A stretch of DNA of 64,000 nt from an uncultured Oleispira sp. Lineage in GTDB: Bacteria; Pseudomonadota; Gammaproteobacteria; Pseudomonadales; Oceanobacteraceae. The notes beneath the pieces were generated by a model that made no database searches, was not told the origin of the DNA, and saw only the letters and a list, made by a program, of their open reading frames with translations. Made by a program: the position numbers and the translations under genes. The DNA is taken from positions 1 through 64,000 of the forward strand of contig CAJVZR010000015.1 of the NCBI GenBank assembly GCA_913019965.1, in the 5' to 3' direction. Positions 35,906-45,386 of the stretch are shown here, piece by piece (positions within the stretch are counted from its first letter, which is position 1; each line of letters begins with the position of its first letter).

Positions 35906-36946
35906 TTAGAGGTCTTTTAAACGATTTTCATTCGCTTTTTGAACTTGTGCAGCTTGTTGCTGAATTTGACTAAAAATTTGCTGCACCGTAGGCTGGTCTT
36001 TAATCAAACCTTGAGTTTGACCGATAAACTGTACGCCCTTTTTATAGTCCCCTTCTACCGTAGCCGCCTTAAGACGAGGAACAGCGGCGCCAAAATAAGC
36101 CAACAACTTCACTTTATCCATCATCGCTAGCATACCCAGCATGATCTTCCAGATAGGCTGTTTTACCATCGCTGCCGCTTTCATTGCTTCAATACACGCC
36201 ATGAAAAAATTCATCGGCTTTTTGGTCGCTTTAATGGCTTCAGGTGTACGCATAACCCGCGCATAAATGCCGTCAAAGTTTTTCGAATAAATGGTATCTT
36301 GCTCAGTCTTTTTAATCACCGCATCCTTCATATTTTGATGCAGTGGGCTATCAGCGCTGGTCGCAAGACGTGAGCCCATTGCTACACCTTCCGCACCTAG
36401 AGAGAACGCCGCCATTAATCCTCGGCCATCAGCAAAACCACCTGTTGCAATCACAGGTATATTCACCGCTTGGCTAATCGCTGGCACCAATACAAGGGAT
36501 GTTACGTCGCCACCATGAGCAGCCGCTTCATGTCCTGTTACCAATAAGGCATCGGCACCGCTTTGCTGAGCTGATAAGGCATGTTTTTCAGTCACGACCG
36601 TCGCAATGACCTTAGCACCATAAGCATGAGCTCGCTCAATCAACTTATCGCCTTTACCCAATGAGAAGTTAATAACGGGGACTTTTTCTTCAATGGCAAT
36701 ATCAGCATTATCTTCTGCCCCAGGCATTAATAAAGTAATGCCAATTCCAAAAGGCTTATCTGTTAGCTGACGTATTTGGGCAATGGCTTCCCGTGTTTCA
36801 TTGGGTGTTAACGGTCCACTGGCTAAAATACCTAGACCGCCAGCATTTGAAACGGCGGCAACCAGCTCAGGGGTTGAAATCCAGCTCATGCCAGGTAGTA
36901 GGATTGGCATTTCAATGCCTAATAATTCGGTAATTGCTGTTTTCAC
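35906..36946 (-). CDS. Nitronate monooxygenase/YrpB-type flavin oxidoreductase
   Basis: A 346-residue FMN-dependent TIM-barrel protein of the 2-nitropropane dioxygenase family. Visible motifs are MPILLPGMSWISTPELVAAVSNAGGLGILASG, ALLVTGHEAAAHGGDV with the conserved His-Gly-Gly, PVIATGGFADGRGLMAAFSLGAEGVAMGSRL for phosphate/FMN binding. It probably oxidises alkyl nitronates or acts as an NAD(P)H:quinone/enoyl oxidoreductase; the family is broad. It stands alone between unrelated genes. Confidence 0.88.
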   Translation of the reverse strand: MKTAITELLGIEMPILLPGMSWISTPELVAAVSNAGGLGILASGPLTPNETREAIAQIRQLTDKPFGIGITLLMPGAEDNADIAIEEKVPVINFSLGKGDKLIERAHAYGAKVIATVVTEKHALSAQQSGADALLVTGHEAAAHGGDVTSLVLVPAISQAVNIPVIATGGFADGRGLMAAFSLGAEGVAMGSRLATSADSPLHQNMKDAVIKKTEQDTIYSKNFDGIYARVMRTPEAIKATKKPMNFFMACIEAMKAAAMVKQPIWKIMLGMLAMMDKVKLLAYFGAAVPRLKAATVEGDYKKGVQFIGQTQGLIKDQPTVQQIFSQIQQQAAQVQKANENRLKDL

Positions 36947-37062
36947 AATAGACTCACAAATCGAAAAGTGTGGCCACTTTACCGATTATTAAACTATTAG
37001 GCTAGATCTAAGGTAGGAAATGAAAAAGGTAAAAATCAAGAAAGAAGTCGTAGATTTGTAGA

Positions 37063-37374
37063 TTAGCGGCTTTGTTGAATGTAGTTCAAAAACATCTGCT
37101 GACGCTGCTGCGGTGACATACTACGAAGTTCTTGTACATGCTGCTGTCTTTCAGCAGAAGGCTGATGCTTGCTCTCAGGTGCAATTGAGCGATAGAACTG
37201 ATTAAGCGCACGCTGCTGCTCAGGACGCTGATTATTCCAAACGATTTTATTGGCGCTCTTAGCACCAGAGAATTCAGATAAATCTGTGATAGGACGTAGA
37301 ACATTATCGGCTTGGGTCTGAAAGGACACACATAAACCTATAATTAATCCAATAAAAATTCGCATTCTTAGCAT
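37063..37374 (-). CDS. Small periplasmic protein, CpxP/Spy-like position
   Basis: A 103-residue protein with a signal peptide (cleavage near TQA-D, residue 22). The mature part is basic and Gln/Arg-rich; MSPQQRQQMFLNYIQQ resembles the LTxxQRxQ motif of CpxP/Spy chaperones. It lies directly downstream of cpxRA on the same strand and has a CpxR-type box 128 bp upstream. I infer a CpxP-like feedback or periplasmic stress role; the similarity is short and could be chance. Confidence 0.7.
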   Translation of the reverse strand: MLRMRIFIGLIIGLCVSFQTQADNVLRPITDLSEFSGAKSANKIVWNNQRPEQQRALNQFYRSIAPESKHQPSAERQQHVQELRSMSPQQRQQMFLNYIQQSR

Positions 37375-37501
37375 TTACTCAATAATTCAAACAAATCTAC
37401 AGTCAAAAAACGACTCATCAGTAATAACTGACTGCAATACTAATTTATCCCTAATAACTCTTGAGTCTACTAACTTTGGCCAAAATGTCACGCGATAAAC
37501 C

Positions 37502-37517
37502 GTAAATGCTGAGTAAA
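37502..37517 (+). promoter_or_regulatory. CpxR box upstream of the CpxP-like gene
   Basis: GTAAATGCTGAGTAAA contains two GTAAA half-sites whose starts are 11 bp apart, fitting the CpxR consensus GTAAA-N(4-8)-GTAAA. It sits between cpxA and the small periplasmic gene. Confidence 0.65.
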
Positions 37518-37527
37518 TTTTAATCAG

Positions 37528-38901
37528 TTAATGACGATTCAAATAACAACTAATTTCAAGCCCGCCCTCAGGATGATTTCGTATGGCCATATGGCCATCA
37601 AAACTACGAATGACTCGGTGCGCAATCGCCATTCCTAAGCCATAGCCACGACCACCGGTTTGTCTTTGTTTTACATCCTGAGCGACTCGTTCACGCGCAT
37701 GTTCTGCACGATAAAAGGGCTGAGTTAAATGTGGAATATGTTCTTCTGCCACACCCGGACCATGATCACGGACGATAATGGCAAAATCACTGTCTATCGC
37801 CTTAATCGTTATTTCTACTTTAGTATTTGGGAAAGTATGTAACAGAGCATTTCGAATTAAGTTTTCAAACGCAGAGCTGAGTAACTTATCTTCCGCCATC
37901 ACCCAGCACTGTTTTTTCGGGCAGTTCAGTTCAATGCTTTGAGATTGCTGTTCAAAATTTGCATCTTTGACAATTCGATCAACAACCTGAACTAAGTCCG
38001 TTGCTTGCCATTGCTCTGGATGTCTCTCTACTTCAAGTTTTGCCAGTAGTAAAATATCCGCAATTAATTCATTCACACGCCCAGTTTCTAGCTCTATTCG
38101 ATCTAGATATTCGATTACTGGGCCTTCAGCATCCATGCGAGCCAGTTCATTAGCAATTTGCAAGCGCGCCAACGGTGAACGTAACTCGTGGGATATATCT
38201 CGTAGCAACCCTTTTTGATCCGCAAGCAAGGTTTGCACTCTATCGGCCATAACATCAAATTCGCGACTTAAATCACCAATTTCATCGCGCCGTCTGCGTA
38301 ATCGTGATCCCGATCGCGCACTTAGGTCACCACCCGCAATCGCCTTAACCGTTTTTTGTAAACGTCTCATCGGCCGCGATAAGTAACCCGAAAGTAAAAA
38401 CCCGATACCCGCAAAAAAAATAATCGCAACCGACACGCCTAACGTGATGTAACTTTGAACGTCTAGCACCGCAAATGGATGCAAAAATTCTACGACCAGT
38501 AAATAAAACTGTCCATTTTGAGAAGTTAACGGTGCTTTAACTAAAATTTCACTGCGGTTTAACGGTTGTATTTTTACGTGGAATTCACTGGCCGAGAAGG
38601 CATAATCTGAGACGGGGAGAGGGACTTCGCCCCCCAAAATGCTGATGCCTTTGTTATTAAACACATAAGCATTCACATTGGGGTGTTGCTCGAAAGTGAT
38701 TAACCATTCGATTAATAAAGGCTCTCCTCCACGCTCAAGCATCAGTTGAGCAGAAGAGATGTAGCCTTCAGTCGGAGCAATTAAATTGTTCGTTTCGTTA
38801 GACAACTGGCGATAGAACACCGCATAGGCGAGAGTCACTAAGGTTGCTAATACACTGGTTAGAATAAAAGCTAAATAAATTTTCCAATATAAACCGCGCA
38901 C
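37528..38901 (-). CDS. cpxA: CpxA-like envelope-stress sensor histidine kinase
   Basis: A 457-residue kinase: helix 7-29, periplasmic domain about 30-150, helix 150-172, HAMP (LSRPMRRLQKTVKAIAGGDLSAR), phosphoacceptor His238 in ISHELRSPLARLQIA, and an ATPase domain with ENLIRNALLHT, DHGPGV and GRGYGLGMAIAHRV. The HAMP and HisKA regions resemble CpxA closely. It would sense envelope damage and phosphorylate the regulator encoded 19 bp upstream. Confidence 0.88.
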   Translation of the reverse strand: MRGLYWKIYLAFILTSVLATLVTLAYAVFYRQLSNETNNLIAPTEGYISSAQLMLERGGEPLLIEWLITFEQHPNVNAYVFNNKGISILGGEVPLPVSDYAFSASEFHVKIQPLNRSEILVKAPLTSQNGQFYLLVVEFLHPFAVLDVQSYITLGVSVAIIFFAGIGFLLSGYLSRPMRRLQKTVKAIAGGDLSARSGSRLRRRRDEIGDLSREFDVMADRVQTLLADQKGLLRDISHELRSPLARLQIANELARMDAEGPVIEYLDRIELETGRVNELIADILLLAKLEVERHPEQWQATDLVQVVDRIVKDANFEQQSQSIELNCPKKQCWVMAEDKLLSSAFENLIRNALLHTFPNTKVEITIKAIDSDFAIIVRDHGPGVAEEHIPHLTQPFYRAEHARERVAQDVKQRQTGGRGYGLGMAIAHRVIRSFDGHMAIRNHPEGGLEISCYLNRH

Positions 38902-38920
38902 AACAACCTCAAACGTCTAA

Positions 38921-39613
38921 TTATGCTTCCGCGGTAACATACATATAGCCCACACCACGAATTGTCTTAATTCGAGTCTGGCCATCATCATGCATCCCTA
39001 ACTTTTTACGTAAGTTACTCAAATGCATATCTAAACTGCGATCAAATAACGTCAATGAACGCGACATCGCTTCTTCCGCAAGTTGATTCTTTTCAACCAC
39101 CTTGCCTAAGTGTGAAACTAACGTATTAAGAATATTGTATTCTGTCACCGTTAATTCAAGCGGCTCTTTATTCTTTAATACTTGGTGCTGGCTATGATCG
39201 ATTACGAGCTCATCAATATGAATGATATCGTCATTATCAGTAGCAGGATTGTCATTTTGGCTGCGTCGTAATACAGCACGCAGACGAGCCAGTAGCTCTC
39301 GAGGGTTGCAAGGCTTAGGCAAATAATCATCTGCCCCAACTTCTAAACCGACGATTCTATCCATTTCGTCACCCTTAGCGGTTAACATAACCACAGGCAA
39401 GTCACTTTTCTTTCGCAGTTCTGTTAATACTTCTAAGCCACTCATCCCTGGCAACATGATATCTAATACCATTGCATCATAAGATTGCGCCAGTCCCTGC
39501 TCTAAGCCTTCAGGGCCAGTATGAACCTGATCACTTTCAATACCTTCACGCTGTAGGTAACGGGCTAGCAGTTCACATAATTCCTGGTCATCATCGACTA
39601 AAAGAATCTTCAT
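38921..39613 (-). CDS. cpxR: CpxR-like response regulator
   Basis: A 230-residue OmpR-family regulator. The receiver domain has acidic DDD at 7-9, phosphorylated Asp51 and Lys in LPKPCNPREL. The DNA-binding domain reads LTVTEYNILNTLVSHLGKVV and LFDRSLDMHLSNLRKKLG, close to the CpxR wording (FDRAIDMHISNLRRKL). It precedes cpxA by 19 bp. Its likely target nearby is the CpxR box before the small periplasmic gene. Confidence 0.9.
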   Translation of the reverse strand: MKILLVDDDQELCELLARYLQREGIESDQVHTGPEGLEQGLAQSYDAMVLDIMLPGMSGLEVLTELRKKSDLPVVMLTAKGDEMDRIVGLEVGADDYLPKPCNPRELLARLRAVLRRSQNDNPATDNDDIIHIDELVIDHSQHQVLKNKEPLELTVTEYNILNTLVSHLGKVVEKNQLAEEAMSRSLTLFDRSLDMHLSNLRKKLGMHDDGQTRIKTIRGVGYMYVTAEA

Positions 39614-39727
39614 CTAATACTCATCCAACTTTATTCCTTTGCTGCATTAAATAAGGATCCACAGTTATTGCAATAGCTCTTTACGCTTTCTAAACATTTA
39701 TGCTGAACTTACGACTACCGTACTAGT

Positions 39728-40006
39728 TCATGATTCTGATCGAGAATGCTGCTCAACAAAGGCAATAGCCTCAGTAACTACCTGAATAACTCGCTCTTTA
39801 ACTTCGTGTAATTCATTCGGCGACATGTAAAAGGCCATGTCCACCTCGTAGCGATAATATTTAGGCGGTAATCGATTTAATGTGACACAGGCGACATCAG
39901 CCATAAAGTCCATTCCTGGCTCTATTGGGCGATTGCCAAGTTGACGACGAATCTCATCCGAGACGATTTGTTCATAATAGTTACTAATGTGATTGATTAT
40001 GGCCAT
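39728..40006 (-). CDS. ComFB-family protein (possible cyclic-dinucleotide receptor)
   Basis: A 92-residue soluble protein. The central block FMADVACVTLNRLPPKYYRYEVDMAFYMS matches the ComFB pattern (D-x2-x2-ALN-LPP-Y). ComFB proteins were first linked to late competence in Bacillus, and cyanobacterial and Bacillus members are reported to bind c-di-GMP or c-di-AMP. Here it is single-domain, in a stretch rich in c-di-GMP enzymes. The ligand is inferred, not seen. Well-placed GGAGAA precedes the ATG. Confidence 0.8.
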   Translation of the reverse strand: MAIINHISNYYEQIVSDEIRRQLGNRPIEPGMDFMADVACVTLNRLPPKYYRYEVDMAFYMSPNELHEVKERVIQVVTEAIAFVEQHSRSES

Positions 40007-40055
40007 AGAATTCTCCTTCCTCCTATTACTCTAGCTCAATCAAGCATTCCGGCTA

Positions 40056-40859
40056 TTAATCCTTGGGAGTAATTTCTTTTTCGATCAATATACGATCAAT
40101 TTTTCCCTCTAAGCGATCAACCTGCTGCTGTAACCGTAATAACTGCAGCTTATTATCTAATTCTTGCTTTGATATTTTCTCTTCTTGCTGTGACAGAAAA
40201 AATGCTGAGAAACTCGCCGTAAGCATAGAAAATAAACCGATACCTAGCAGCATTAATACTGCACCAAATAGTCGTCCAGCCGTTGACCCTGGTACCAAAT
40301 CACCATAACCCACTGTTGTTATGGTCACCCACGCCCACCAAATACCATCGAGGGGGGTAGCTATATTGCTATCAATCACCGCCATTAAAGTGCCAGCCAA
40401 TACCACGATGATAAAGCTCACCATAAGGGTCGTCCCTAGGTGATTACGACTCAAAATCTTTCTTGCAGCCGCCGACATGTTAAAAAGCAGTGAAAACAAG
40501 ACCAATAGTCTTAAAGCCCGTAGACCACCAGCATGAGGAAAAATATCCCAAAGCAAAGGCATACCCGCACTGATAATGACCAAGCTGCCCCAGTTATTCA
40601 GTAAATAACGCTTTTTATTTTCGACTAGAGATAGCAAAACACAGGTTTCAAAGACAAAGAAACCCCATATAAACCAGTCGGTATACTGTGTAATCGCAAT
40701 CGGAGCTAATGCTTGTGCTTCGATATACCATTCCAAGATGATCCAAAAGGCCAACAGGATCATTGGCCATTCGAACCAATGCCCCACTTTGACCGCGAGC
40801 GGTTTTTCTCGCCTATTAACACCGGATAGGCCAAAAAAACCAGGGAGATTCGCATGCAT
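40056..40859 (-). CDS. Voltage-gated-like potassium channel
   Basis: A 267-residue membrane protein. Helices lie at about 33-52, 62-80, 90-106, 115-130 (with Arg-rich LRALRLLVLFSLLF resembling an S4 segment) and 145-163. The pore loop carries the selectivity filter TVGYGD (182-187), followed by a last helix (about 192-218). A coiled-coil C-terminus (about 225-260) probably aids tetramer assembly. It conducts K+ across the inner membrane; the gating signal is unknown. Confidence 0.9.
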   Translation of the reverse strand: MHANLPGFFGLSGVNRREKPLAVKVGHWFEWPMILLAFWIILEWYIEAQALAPIAITQYTDWFIWGFFVFETCVLLSLVENKKRYLLNNWGSLVIISAGMPLLWDIFPHAGGLRALRLLVLFSLLFNMSAAARKILSRNHLGTTLMVSFIIVVLAGTLMAVIDSNIATPLDGIWWAWVTITTVGYGDLVPGSTAGRLFGAVLMLLGIGLFSMLTASFSAFFLSQQEEKISKQELDNKLQLLRLQQQVDRLEGKIDRILIEKEITPKD

Positions 40860-40904
40860 AATAAAAACTAACTCAATTAATAACCCGAGCCGCCATAATA
40901 ACGA

Positions 40905-41291
40905 TTAATAAATACTGGGGTCTACCTCAACCTTGTGCACATCACCGGTCCAGCTATCAAAGCCTCCGTTTAGCATCTCAACTTGAGTAAAGCCCATTTG
41001 CATTAAGGTAAACGCGGCTAATGTACTACGGCCACCATTTTTACAGTAAATGAGTATATTGCGTTCAGGATCACTGAGCTGAGGATGCATGCCCACTTTG
41101 AACTCCAATACTCCCCTAGGAACATTAATCGCACTGGGGAGGTGACCCATTTGAAATTCAGCGGGCTCTCGAACATCCAAGATCAAGGCATTATTAGTAA
41201 TTAGATTTTCAGCACGCTCAGCTTCAACAAGAGTGAGGTGTGAACGCGCCTCAGCTAGAAGATCCTCACGGGTTTTGATTGTAATGCTCAT
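40905..41291 (-). CDS. Rhodanese-domain sulfurtransferase
   Basis: A 128-residue single-domain rhodanese. LDVREPAEFQMGHLPSAINVPRG is the conserved CH2A region, and the active-site loop is CKNGGRST with catalytic Cys83. It can carry a persulfide for sulfur transfer; the acceptor is unknown. No secretion signal is evident. It stands 45 bp upstream of the K+ channel start on the same strand. Confidence 0.9.
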   Translation of the reverse strand: MSITIKTREDLLAEARSHLTLVEAERAENLITNNALILDVREPAEFQMGHLPSAINVPRGVLEFKVGMHPQLSDPERNILIYCKNGGRSTLAAFTLMQMGFTQVEMLNGGFDSWTGDVHKVEVDPSIY

Positions 41292-41539
41292 AACTATACC
41301 TATATAACTAACTGGTTATGCTTGATAGCATAGCAAGTGAATCCGCTTAGGCAAAGGACTAATCCTTCATCGCTAATGATATTTTACATTATGATTTTGA
41401 TAACTGTGTACAATCAAATCTTGATTAATATCACCAACAAATAAATACAATTTACTAAGCCTTTGCTCAAGCAGCTTATGGAATAGGGCTTATACTCAAT
41501 TATTGTAACCGTTAATTGAATACCTTCTGGATCAAGCAA

Positions 41540-44500
41540 ATGGATAAACGCGAACACCCTAGATTTGAAAGCCATGTTGAAGCAAAGCTAATTGCCTTAG
41601 ACGGTTCGAGCCATGCTTGCCATGTTAGCGATTTTTCTCAGGAAGGTTTACGTGTTTATTGGCCCGAAGGAGATACTCTCAGCTTAAATTCTCAAGATGT
41701 ATTGCAGCTTTATCTCACGCTGGAAGACTCCCCTCTTAATGTGCCTGTGCAGTGCCTCTATCAAGATGGGCATAGTGCGGGTTTTAAACTGCATCAGCCT
41801 AATAGTGAATTATTTTTAAAGTTGCAGGGAATTAATCAAGCCAGCCGTAATCATGGCGCTTTATCCGCTGAAAAACGCATTCACTATAAGAATTTGTTCC
41901 AGCAAAGAGTGAAAGAATCCAGTCAGGGCATAATCATTCAATGGCATAGTGAAGCTTTAGACGAGCTTTTCTCAAAAGCCAACCAGGCACATAATAATGC
42001 CGAACAACAAGTATTCTTCAGTGCTGAGAAGAGCATTAAGGATAATAAAAGTCATATTCAAGCCCGCTTCTTATCCAAATTAGCTGAGCAGCTAAATTGC
42101 TGGTTAGAAGGTCAACCAAGAATCAGTAGTGACAAGGAAAAGAAAAATGAATCTGATGAACAAAATTTATCCCTGATTCAACAAGACGATTTTGAGGATT
42201 GGCTACTCGCAAAAGTCACCAGTACCCATCTACAATCTCGTTTAAGCCACGCCTCGTTTGAAGTTCGCCAGCTTCTAGACATGATATCTGAAGCCAAACC
42301 TGAAGACTGCTTTAATCCGCTAGGGGCCAATGTAATTACAGACGCTTTCCGCGAGGCCATCGAGCCTCTGGAGATCGACAATAATGTACGTCAGATTGCT
42401 TTTGATATCTTTGAGCAAGTCGCAGGACAGCAATTACAAGCCGTCTACCAATGGTTAATCAAACAGATTGATGTTCCACTTGCTTTTCGTAACCGTCGTC
42501 GCCCAAGTAATACCGTTTCCAGGTCCGCACCGAGCCCTGTACCGCAGATTCATGAAGAAGATGAACCACAGATTTTACCTGCCGGTAGTGAACAAGCAGC
42601 CGCTCCTATGGGCCAAGCCCCCGGATTTGGCCAGCCTCCAGGTTATAGTCAGCCGCAAGCACATCAGGCAGCGGGGGCTCAGCAAGCCGCCAATATGGCC
42701 GCGGGATATGTCGCGCCCTCAACCACAGGCTCCATGTCTGCTTTTCGCCAGCATCAAGCCGAAGCTCAGCAAGCATATAGCAATATTCAAAGCTTATTGG
42801 CGTTGCGTTATCAAAGAATCGAATCGGGTATTACCAGTGCCGCGGTTGAAGCAGAACTCGCGCAACCAACTGTCCCTGTCGCAGAGCCGACTCAAGTTCA
42901 TTCTGCACTACAGCAGCTCTGGCAAAAATCCGATACACGTCAGGGGCATGTACGCCAAGATTTAGAGCAAGCCCTCGCAAGTCAGGACGTCGTCCTACCC
43001 GCAGAAAACAGAGAAGCCATTGATACTTTAGAGCATGTAACTCAGAACTTAGTCGAAAGCGAATCGATTTCTGATTTTATCAAGCCTTTTATTACCGAGC
43101 TTGAACAGCCTCTTTCGATGATGATGCTGAATGATCCCAGCATGATGTTTAATCCACATCACCCTGGGCGCGTCGCCTTAAACTCGCTTTCCAAATTAGG
43201 CAGGATGACGACCACAGGACAAGATAGAGTCAGCGAAAAACTGAAATCGATGCTGCATGAAATTGATACCAATAGCAGCCCTGAAGCGCTGGAAAAACAA
43301 TTCCAAGAACTGCAAAGCGGCGTTGATACCATGCTAGCAGAAGCAGAACGTCGGGCTAAGATGAATGCCGATCGTGTTGCTCAGGCGGCTGAAGGTGAAC
43401 ACCGCGTAGAACAAGCTCGAGAGAAAATAGCCCGCCTGATTAGCAAGGATACCTCTGGTAGAACTTTACCCGCAATCGTAATGGAATGGCTTGAGCAAGG
43501 CTGGAAACCCCTATTAACCTTAATTTATCTAAGAGAAGGGATTGAAAGTAAACGCTTCCGCGGAGCCGTTAAGCTTTATCGCCAAGTATTGTCTTTATTT
43601 AATCCATCCAATTCAGGTCGCAATGAGCTTCTCGAGCGCTTCACCCCATTAAACAAGTTAATGCGCCATGAACTCGACCAACTGAATGGTCCACGCCCTG
43701 ACCATAGTCACTGGCATGATGAGATTAAAATAGCGGCTGAACAGCATCTTGAAAGTGGTGAAATAGAAGAAGTCGTAGAAGTTCCGGTCGAAGTGGAAGA
43801 AGAGAAACCAAACTTAGAAGGTAAAGGGGCACGACGTGCCTTGAATTTACAGGTTGGTGACTGGCTGCTATTGGTTGAGCAAGACCAAAATGCTTCTGTG
43901 GTCTGGATCGCAGAAGATGGATCCAAGTTTGCTTGTGTGAACCACAGTGGCATGAAGGTCGTTGACTTCACTTTAGAAGAACTCGCCTCTGCATTAGATG
44001 ATGGTTCAGTGAAACGTCTTTACGAACAAGAAGAGTCCGCGGTTGATCAAAGTATTGATGCTCTCGTGCAGCAAATTTATAGTGATTTGTCGGCCCAAGC
44101 CAATACGGATGCCCTCACTCAAATCAATACTCGCCAGCACTTCATGCGCCATTTGAAAGAAGAAGCGGCTAAATCTCATCGCTCCAACCTAACCCATACC
44201 CTTTGCATGATCGATATCGATCAATTTAAATTGATTAATAGTGAGTATGGTGTGGAAGGCGGTGATGAATGCCTTAAGGCTGTTGCCGCATTATTATTAA
44301 AATTCTGTGAGCATAAAACAGACTGTGCTCGCATGGGCAGTAATGAGTTCGCCATTCTCTTCCAACACGCCGACTTAGCCTCAGGTGAAAATAAAGCGAG
44401 AGAGTTGAAAAAAGAGTTGGAACAGATGGAAGTTTCCAGCGATAAACATAAGTTCCGCATCCATTTAAGCATGGGGGTCTCAGAGCTAAACTACCAGGTT

Positions 44501-45379
44501 GCCGATGAAATTGATCTGGTAGAATTTGCCGAGTCAGCCTGTTTATCTGCTAAAGATAAAGGCGGTAGCCGAGTTTATCGTTATATTGAAGATGATAATG
44601 CCCGCATCAAGCGTGATGAGTTCATGTCATGGGCGAATAAATTAAATCAGGCATTAGAGGCAGACCAATTAGATTTGTTGTGCCTACCGGTTACCGCCAT
44701 TCAAGAAGCGGAAAAAGAACAGCGCCAGTATGAAGTTATCATCAGTATTGAAGATGAAAATGGCACTCAAATCCCACCGCTAGAATATTTACAAGCCGCG
44801 GAGCACTATAGCCGCATGTATCTAGTTGATCGCTGGACACTAGAGCAACTGATTAAATGGATGAGCAGCCACCCTGATGAAGTGGCCAAAATTGATCGCT
44901 TTATGCTTAAACTCTCCGGCTACTCAATGAATGACGATACGTTATTAGCCTTTATTTTTGATCAAGCAAGAGAGCACGATATCCCTGTGGATAAACTTTG
45001 CTTTGAATTGAATGAAACCTCGGCCATTCAAAATATTGAAGATGCTACTGACTTCATGCACGAAATGCGCAGTTTAGGTTGTGAGTTTACCCTCTCTGAT
45101 TTTGGTACCGGCCAGTCCTCGTTCGAATACCTAAAACAACTACCTGTGAACTACGTCAAAATTGACCATACTTTTATCTCTGAATTGGTCACTAGCTCGG
45201 CCGATTACGCCATGGTTAAGTCCATTCATGAAATTGCCCATTTTATGGCAAAGAAAACCATTGCTGAACAGGTTAATGATGAAGATACGCTCAATATTTT
45301 ACGCAGTATCGGTATCGACTTAGCGATGGGAGGAGAGCTGCTACAAGCCATTCCGTTAAATAAACTGGCTCAATCATAA
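41540..45379 (+). CDS. PilZ - DUF1631-like - degenerate GGDEF - degenerate EAL protein
   Basis: A 1279-residue cytoplasmic protein from the ATG at 41540 (GGA 8 nt upstream; a TTG at 41516 is also open). The N-terminal PilZ domain keeps both c-di-GMP contacts: RxxxR (REHPR) and DxSxxG (DFSQEG). A long helical region (about 110-790) resembles DUF1631, with a Pro/Gln/Ala-rich linker near 340-400. The GGDEF domain is altered (GSNEF near 933), and the EAL domain lacks the EAL motif and has SDFGTG and AEQVN in place of DDFGTG and AEGVE. Catalysis is therefore unlikely; a FimX-like effector role in motility or adhesion is plausible. Confidence 0.87.
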   Translation: MDKREHPRFESHVEAKLIALDGSSHACHVSDFSQEGLRVYWPEGDTLSLNSQDVLQLYLTLEDSPLNVPVQCLYQDGHSAGFKLHQPNSELFLKLQGINQASRNHGALSAEKRIHYKNLFQQRVKESSQGIIIQWHSEALDELFSKANQAHNNAEQQVFFSAEKSIKDNKSHIQARFLSKLAEQLNCWLEGQPRISSDKEKKNESDEQNLSLIQQDDFEDWLLAKVTSTHLQSRLSHASFEVRQLLDMISEAKPEDCFNPLGANVITDAFREAIEPLEIDNNVRQIAFDIFEQVAGQQLQAVYQWLIKQIDVPLAFRNRRRPSNTVSRSAPSPVPQIHEEDEPQILPAGSEQAAAPMGQAPGFGQPPGYSQPQAHQAAGAQQAANMAAGYVAPSTTGSMSAFRQHQAEAQQAYSNIQSLLALRYQRIESGITSAAVEAELAQPTVPVAEPTQVHSALQQLWQKSDTRQGHVRQDLEQALASQDVVLPAENREAIDTLEHVTQNLVESESISDFIKPFITELEQPLSMMMLNDPSMMFNPHHPGRVALNSLSKLGRMTTTGQDRVSEKLKSMLHEIDTNSSPEALEKQFQELQSGVDTMLAEAERRAKMNADRVAQAAEGEHRVEQAREKIARLISKDTSGRTLPAIVMEWLEQGWKPLLTLIYLREGIESKRFRGAVKLYRQVLSLFNPSNSGRNELLERFTPLNKLMRHELDQLNGPRPDHSHWHDEIKIAAEQHLESGEIEEVVEVPVEVEEEKPNLEGKGARRALNLQVGDWLLLVEQDQNASVVWIAEDGSKFACVNHSGMKVVDFTLEELASALDDGSVKRLYEQEESAVDQSIDALVQQIYSDLSAQANTDALTQINTRQHFMRHLKEEAAKSHRSNLTHTLCMIDIDQFKLINSEYGVEGGDECLKAVAALLLKFCEHKTDCARMGSNEFAILFQHADLASGENKARELKKELEQMEVSSDKHKFRIHLSMGVSELNYQVADEIDLVEFAESACLSAKDKGGSRVYRYIEDDNARIKRDEFMSWANKLNQALEADQLDLLCLPVTAIQEAEKEQRQYEVIISIEDENGTQIPPLEYLQAAEHYSRMYLVDRWTLEQLIKWMSSHPDEVAKIDRFMLKLSGYSMNDDTLLAFIFDQAREHDIPVDKLCFELNETSAIQNIEDATDFMHEMRSLGCEFTLSDFGTGQSSFEYLKQLPVNYVKIDHTFISELVTSSADYAMVKSIHEIAHFMAKKTIAEQVNDEDTLNILRSIGIDLAMGGELLQAIPLNKLAQS

Positions 45380-45386
45380 TTAACCA

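Noticed and set aside
39614-39727. Possible CpxR box before cpxR
   Set aside because: GTTTA-N6-GTAAA has a mismatch in one half-site and is too weak to call.
42468-42965. Open frame of 165 codons overlapping the PilZ/EAL gene in another frame
   Set aside because: It lies wholly within a well-supported coding region, has no domain and no ribosome site.
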